Of a stretch of DNA of 23,525 nt, positions 21,605-23,525 are shown one piece after another (within the stretch, counting starts at the first letter, position 1; every line of letters starts with the position of its first letter). Below the pieces are notes generated by a model that was not told the origin of the DNA, made no database searches, and saw nothing but the letters and a program-made list of their open reading frames with translations. The translations under genes and the position numbers were made by a program. Source of the stretch: a virus; IMG/VR virus record IMGVR_UViG_3300009488_000076, positions 1-23,525 of that record; one strand, given 5' to 3'.

Positions 21605-23525
21605 ATGGCTAAAACTTATTTTAAATATGCTGAACAACAAGCTGATTCCACAGTAAATTGGGCAGAAATTGGAAAATCACTTTCTGACACCCTTAAACTT
21701 GAGGGTGCTATAAGAGAGCAAAAGAGAGCCGCTATTGACAAAGCTTCCGCTGAACTAGGAGAAACACTTAGCAACGCACCACAAGGAGAGCATTTAGGAT
21801 TGAATGAATTTGCAATGAACTTTGCAGAAGGTGCTCAAGAAACTAGATTACAACAAGACAGGTTATTAAAATCGGGTGCATTAAAATTAAAAGATTATAA
21901 TATTTCAAGAGCTAATCTTGATCAAGGTACAAAAGATTTATTTAGTTTATCAGAAAAATATCAAGAGGTATACGCTGAAAAACAAAAAATGATTGCTGAA
22001 GGAAAAGCTGCGGGACAAATGATATGGCAGTTAGGAAATGTTGAGGGGTTTGGTAATTTTTCTAAACATCAAGGATTTATAGATCCAACAACGGGTAGAG
22101 TTAGTATAGGTAAAATGGTAATGACAGGAGATGATGGTGTAATGACACTATCAAAGAAACCAGGAGATGTGCGTAGCATTCAATCTTTAAACTTTTCTCT
22201 TCGTGAGGATATACCAAAGTTTGATATGCAACCTCTACTTGATGAACTAAAGCAATGGGATAAAAATTGGGTAAGTCAATATCAACTTGAATCGGGAGAT
22301 ACAGTTAGTATAGCCAATATAAGAAACAATCCAAACTATAAAAAAGCAAAAGCTGATATAATAAAAAAGTATTTGGTAAACAACCAACAAGTTGGTAGTG
22401 TATTATCTGATTTAGCGGGTACTGCACCGAATGGTAAACCATATGAGTTTGTTTTAGATCCCGAAGAAGTAGATGAAAACTCTATATTGTTGATACCCGA
22501 TCCAAACGATCCGAGTTCAGGTAAACTAATTCCCGATTTAAATTTTAAGAAAAAACCAACAGACGATGACGGAAACCCTATAACAAAGATGCCACCTCTT
22601 GTTCTTAATAATAAAGCTGAAGGAGATGAATTCAGAGCTTGGGTTAATAAAAACCATCCCGAATATGCTAAAGAAATAAATCTTGACAAGTCAGGTTCTT
22701 TTAATAATAAAACTATTAACGAAGCCATTAAGGAATATGGAGATGAATACCAAAGATCAAAAGGTGTGCAAGAAGTTGAAGAAGGAGAAATAAACTTTGG
22801 TCAAAAACTATATGACCAAGCTTATAATTATTTAGACACACAAGTAGAAATGATGTTCGGTAGAACTTATAAAGTAACACCCGAAAGTGCATCAGACAGA
22901 AACACTCGAACAGGAGAACAATCCGACCTCAACAAACTTAATAAAGTTGGTGCTCTGTATTATGGAACACCACAACAAATTGAATCATCACTACAGTTCT
23001 TACAAGGTGTGTTAAATCAGAGAAGTCCAGGATTAGTCACAAAATTAGTAAGAGATGATAATGGTGTAACTGTTTTCTATAAAGATGGTTCATCCAAACC
23101 TTTACCATTCTTTGCTGAAGGTTCTACAACAAGATTATCACAAGCAGAATGGATTGAAAGTGCGGTATCTACATTAACGGGTATTGATAACTATGACGGA
23201 TTGCTTGAAAATTCAGGATATAAATCAGATCAAACATTTAAGGAAATAGGTAAAGACAAACCTGGTATAATCTCTGAATTAAAATTAAAAGAAGGTATTA
23301 GTCTTTCTGCAAGTAAAAATGCTGCGATAAATGATATTGGTATAAATGAAGAAATTTTCAAAGGTGGAGCTAGTTATGTAGATGATGATGAATTAGTTTC
23401 ACAATTATCTGCAAAATTAGGTAATTTAGGTGTTAAAGTTTCAGCTCCTGTTAGTGCATATGAAAAGATTGTACTTACACATCCCGATGCGGAAGAACCT
23501 TTGGAGATATTCTTAAACTATGACA
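21605..23525 (+). CDS. Large internal virion (cargo/ejection) protein, N-terminal 640 residues
   Basis: An uninterrupted + frame runs from the ATG at 21605 to the window edge with no stop, so the 3' end is outside; I checked every codon. It starts four bases after the previous stop. The N-terminus (YFKYAEQQADSTVNWAEIGK, then EQKRAAIDKASAELG and SNAPQGEHLGLNEF) is like that of large crAss-like internal/cargo proteins. The first 180 residues are helical, then come mixed alpha/beta regions (SKHQGFIDPTTGRVSIGKM, YEFVLDPEEVDENSILLIP, GVTVFYKDGSSKPLPFF). No lysozyme, peptidase or polymerase motif is visible in this part. The gene likely belongs to the 20076 transcription unit. It could instead be a tail tape-like protein. 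Confidence 0.75.
   Translation, partial: MAKTYFKYAEQQADSTVNWAEIGKSLSDTLKLEGAIREQKRAAIDKASAELGETLSNAPQGEHLGLNEFAMNFAEGAQETRLQQDRLLKSGALKLKDYNISRANLDQGTKDLFSLSEKYQEVYAEKQKMIAEGKAAGQMIWQLGNVEGFGNFSKHQGFIDPTTGRVSIGKMVMTGDDGVMTLSKKPGDVRSIQSLNFSLREDIPKFDMQPLLDELKQWDKNWVSQYQLESGDTVSIANIRNNPNYKKAKADIIKKYLVNNQQVGSVLSDLAGTAPNGKPYEFVLDPEEVDENSILLIPDPNDPSSGKLIPDLNFKKKPTDDDGNPITKMPPLVLNNKAEGDEFRAWVNKNHPEYAKEINLDKSGSFNNKTINEAIKEYGDEYQRSKGVQEVEEGEINFGQKLYDQAYNYLDTQVEMMFGRTYKVTPESASDRNTRTGEQSDLNKLNKVGALYYGTPQQIESSLQFLQGVLNQRSPGLVTKLVRDDNGVTVFYKDGSSKPLPFFAEGSTTRLSQAEWIESAVSTLTGIDNYDGLLENSGYKSDQTFKEIGKDKPGIISELKLKEGISLSASKNAAINDIGINEEIFKGGASYVDDDELVSQLSAKLGNLGVKVSAPVSAYEKIVLTHPDAEEPLEIFLNYD

Noticed and set aside
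22336-22728. Minus-strand 130-codon ORF near the right end
   Set aside because: The + strand is one uninterrupted frame from 21605 to the edge, so this is a shadow.
1-23525. Global stop-codon reassignment to explain the muzzle stops
   Set aside because: TGA ends the 890 gene and terminase at ATGA/TGATG overlaps, TAG ends the genes at 1966 and 12462, and TAA ends most others.
1-23525. tRNA genes, CRISPR arrays, insertion sequences, integrase or attachment sites
   Set aside because: None seen by eye on either strand: no cloverleaf-like segments in the short gaps, no regular DNA repeats with spacers, no transposase motifs. A tRNAscan-SE run would settle the tRNA point.

Overview
The window is a stretch of a tailed double-stranded DNA phage genome that carries packaging, head and tail genes. 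All 19 genes found are on the + strand and tightly packed, with several start/stop overlaps. The gene order is fibre, two small conserved genes, candidate small terminase, large terminase, portal, scaffold, major capsid, head-region genes, two ring/connector genes, very large muzzle/stabilization gene, tail genes, cupin, internal virion proteins. This order, together with protein motifs recognised from memory, matches crAss-like phages (Crassvirales) and related podoviruses of marine flavobacteria. No database search was possible. The host is probably a Bacteroidota bacterium: the DNA is A+T-rich, four intergenic spots carry the same TATCTTTG element (fits the Bacteroidota -7 promoter TAnnTTTG), and starts lack clear Shine-Dalgarno sequences, often reading AATTATG instead.

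Layout: 1-873 is the 3' end of a repeat-built fibre protein. 890-1966 holds three small genes, one with two candidate GroES-like barrels. 1944-6538 encodes the terminase large subunit and portal. 6567-9277 is a promoter, scaffold, major capsid protein and hairpin terminator. 9311-10766 holds an unrecognised head-region gene and two small look-alike genes with their own promoter and terminators. 10770-20069 starts with another promoter and carries the connector and tail genes. 20076-23525 starts with a nearly leaderless promoter and carries a cupin-like protein and two internal virion (ejection/cargo) proteins, the last cut by the window edge.

Together these genes build the virion. Scaffold and capsid protein form the prohead on the portal, terminase fills it with DNA, ring proteins close the portal, the muzzle and tail proteins form the short tail, and the internal proteins travel in the head for ejection. 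The most unusual feature is in the muzzle gene: one continuous reading frame (12464-18265) is interrupted by an in-frame TAA and an in-frame TGA, although all three stop codons act as ordinary terminators elsewhere in the window. Other points of note are a large terminase without an AUG start and a regular cysteine-bounded repeat of about 140 residues at the muzzle C-terminus.
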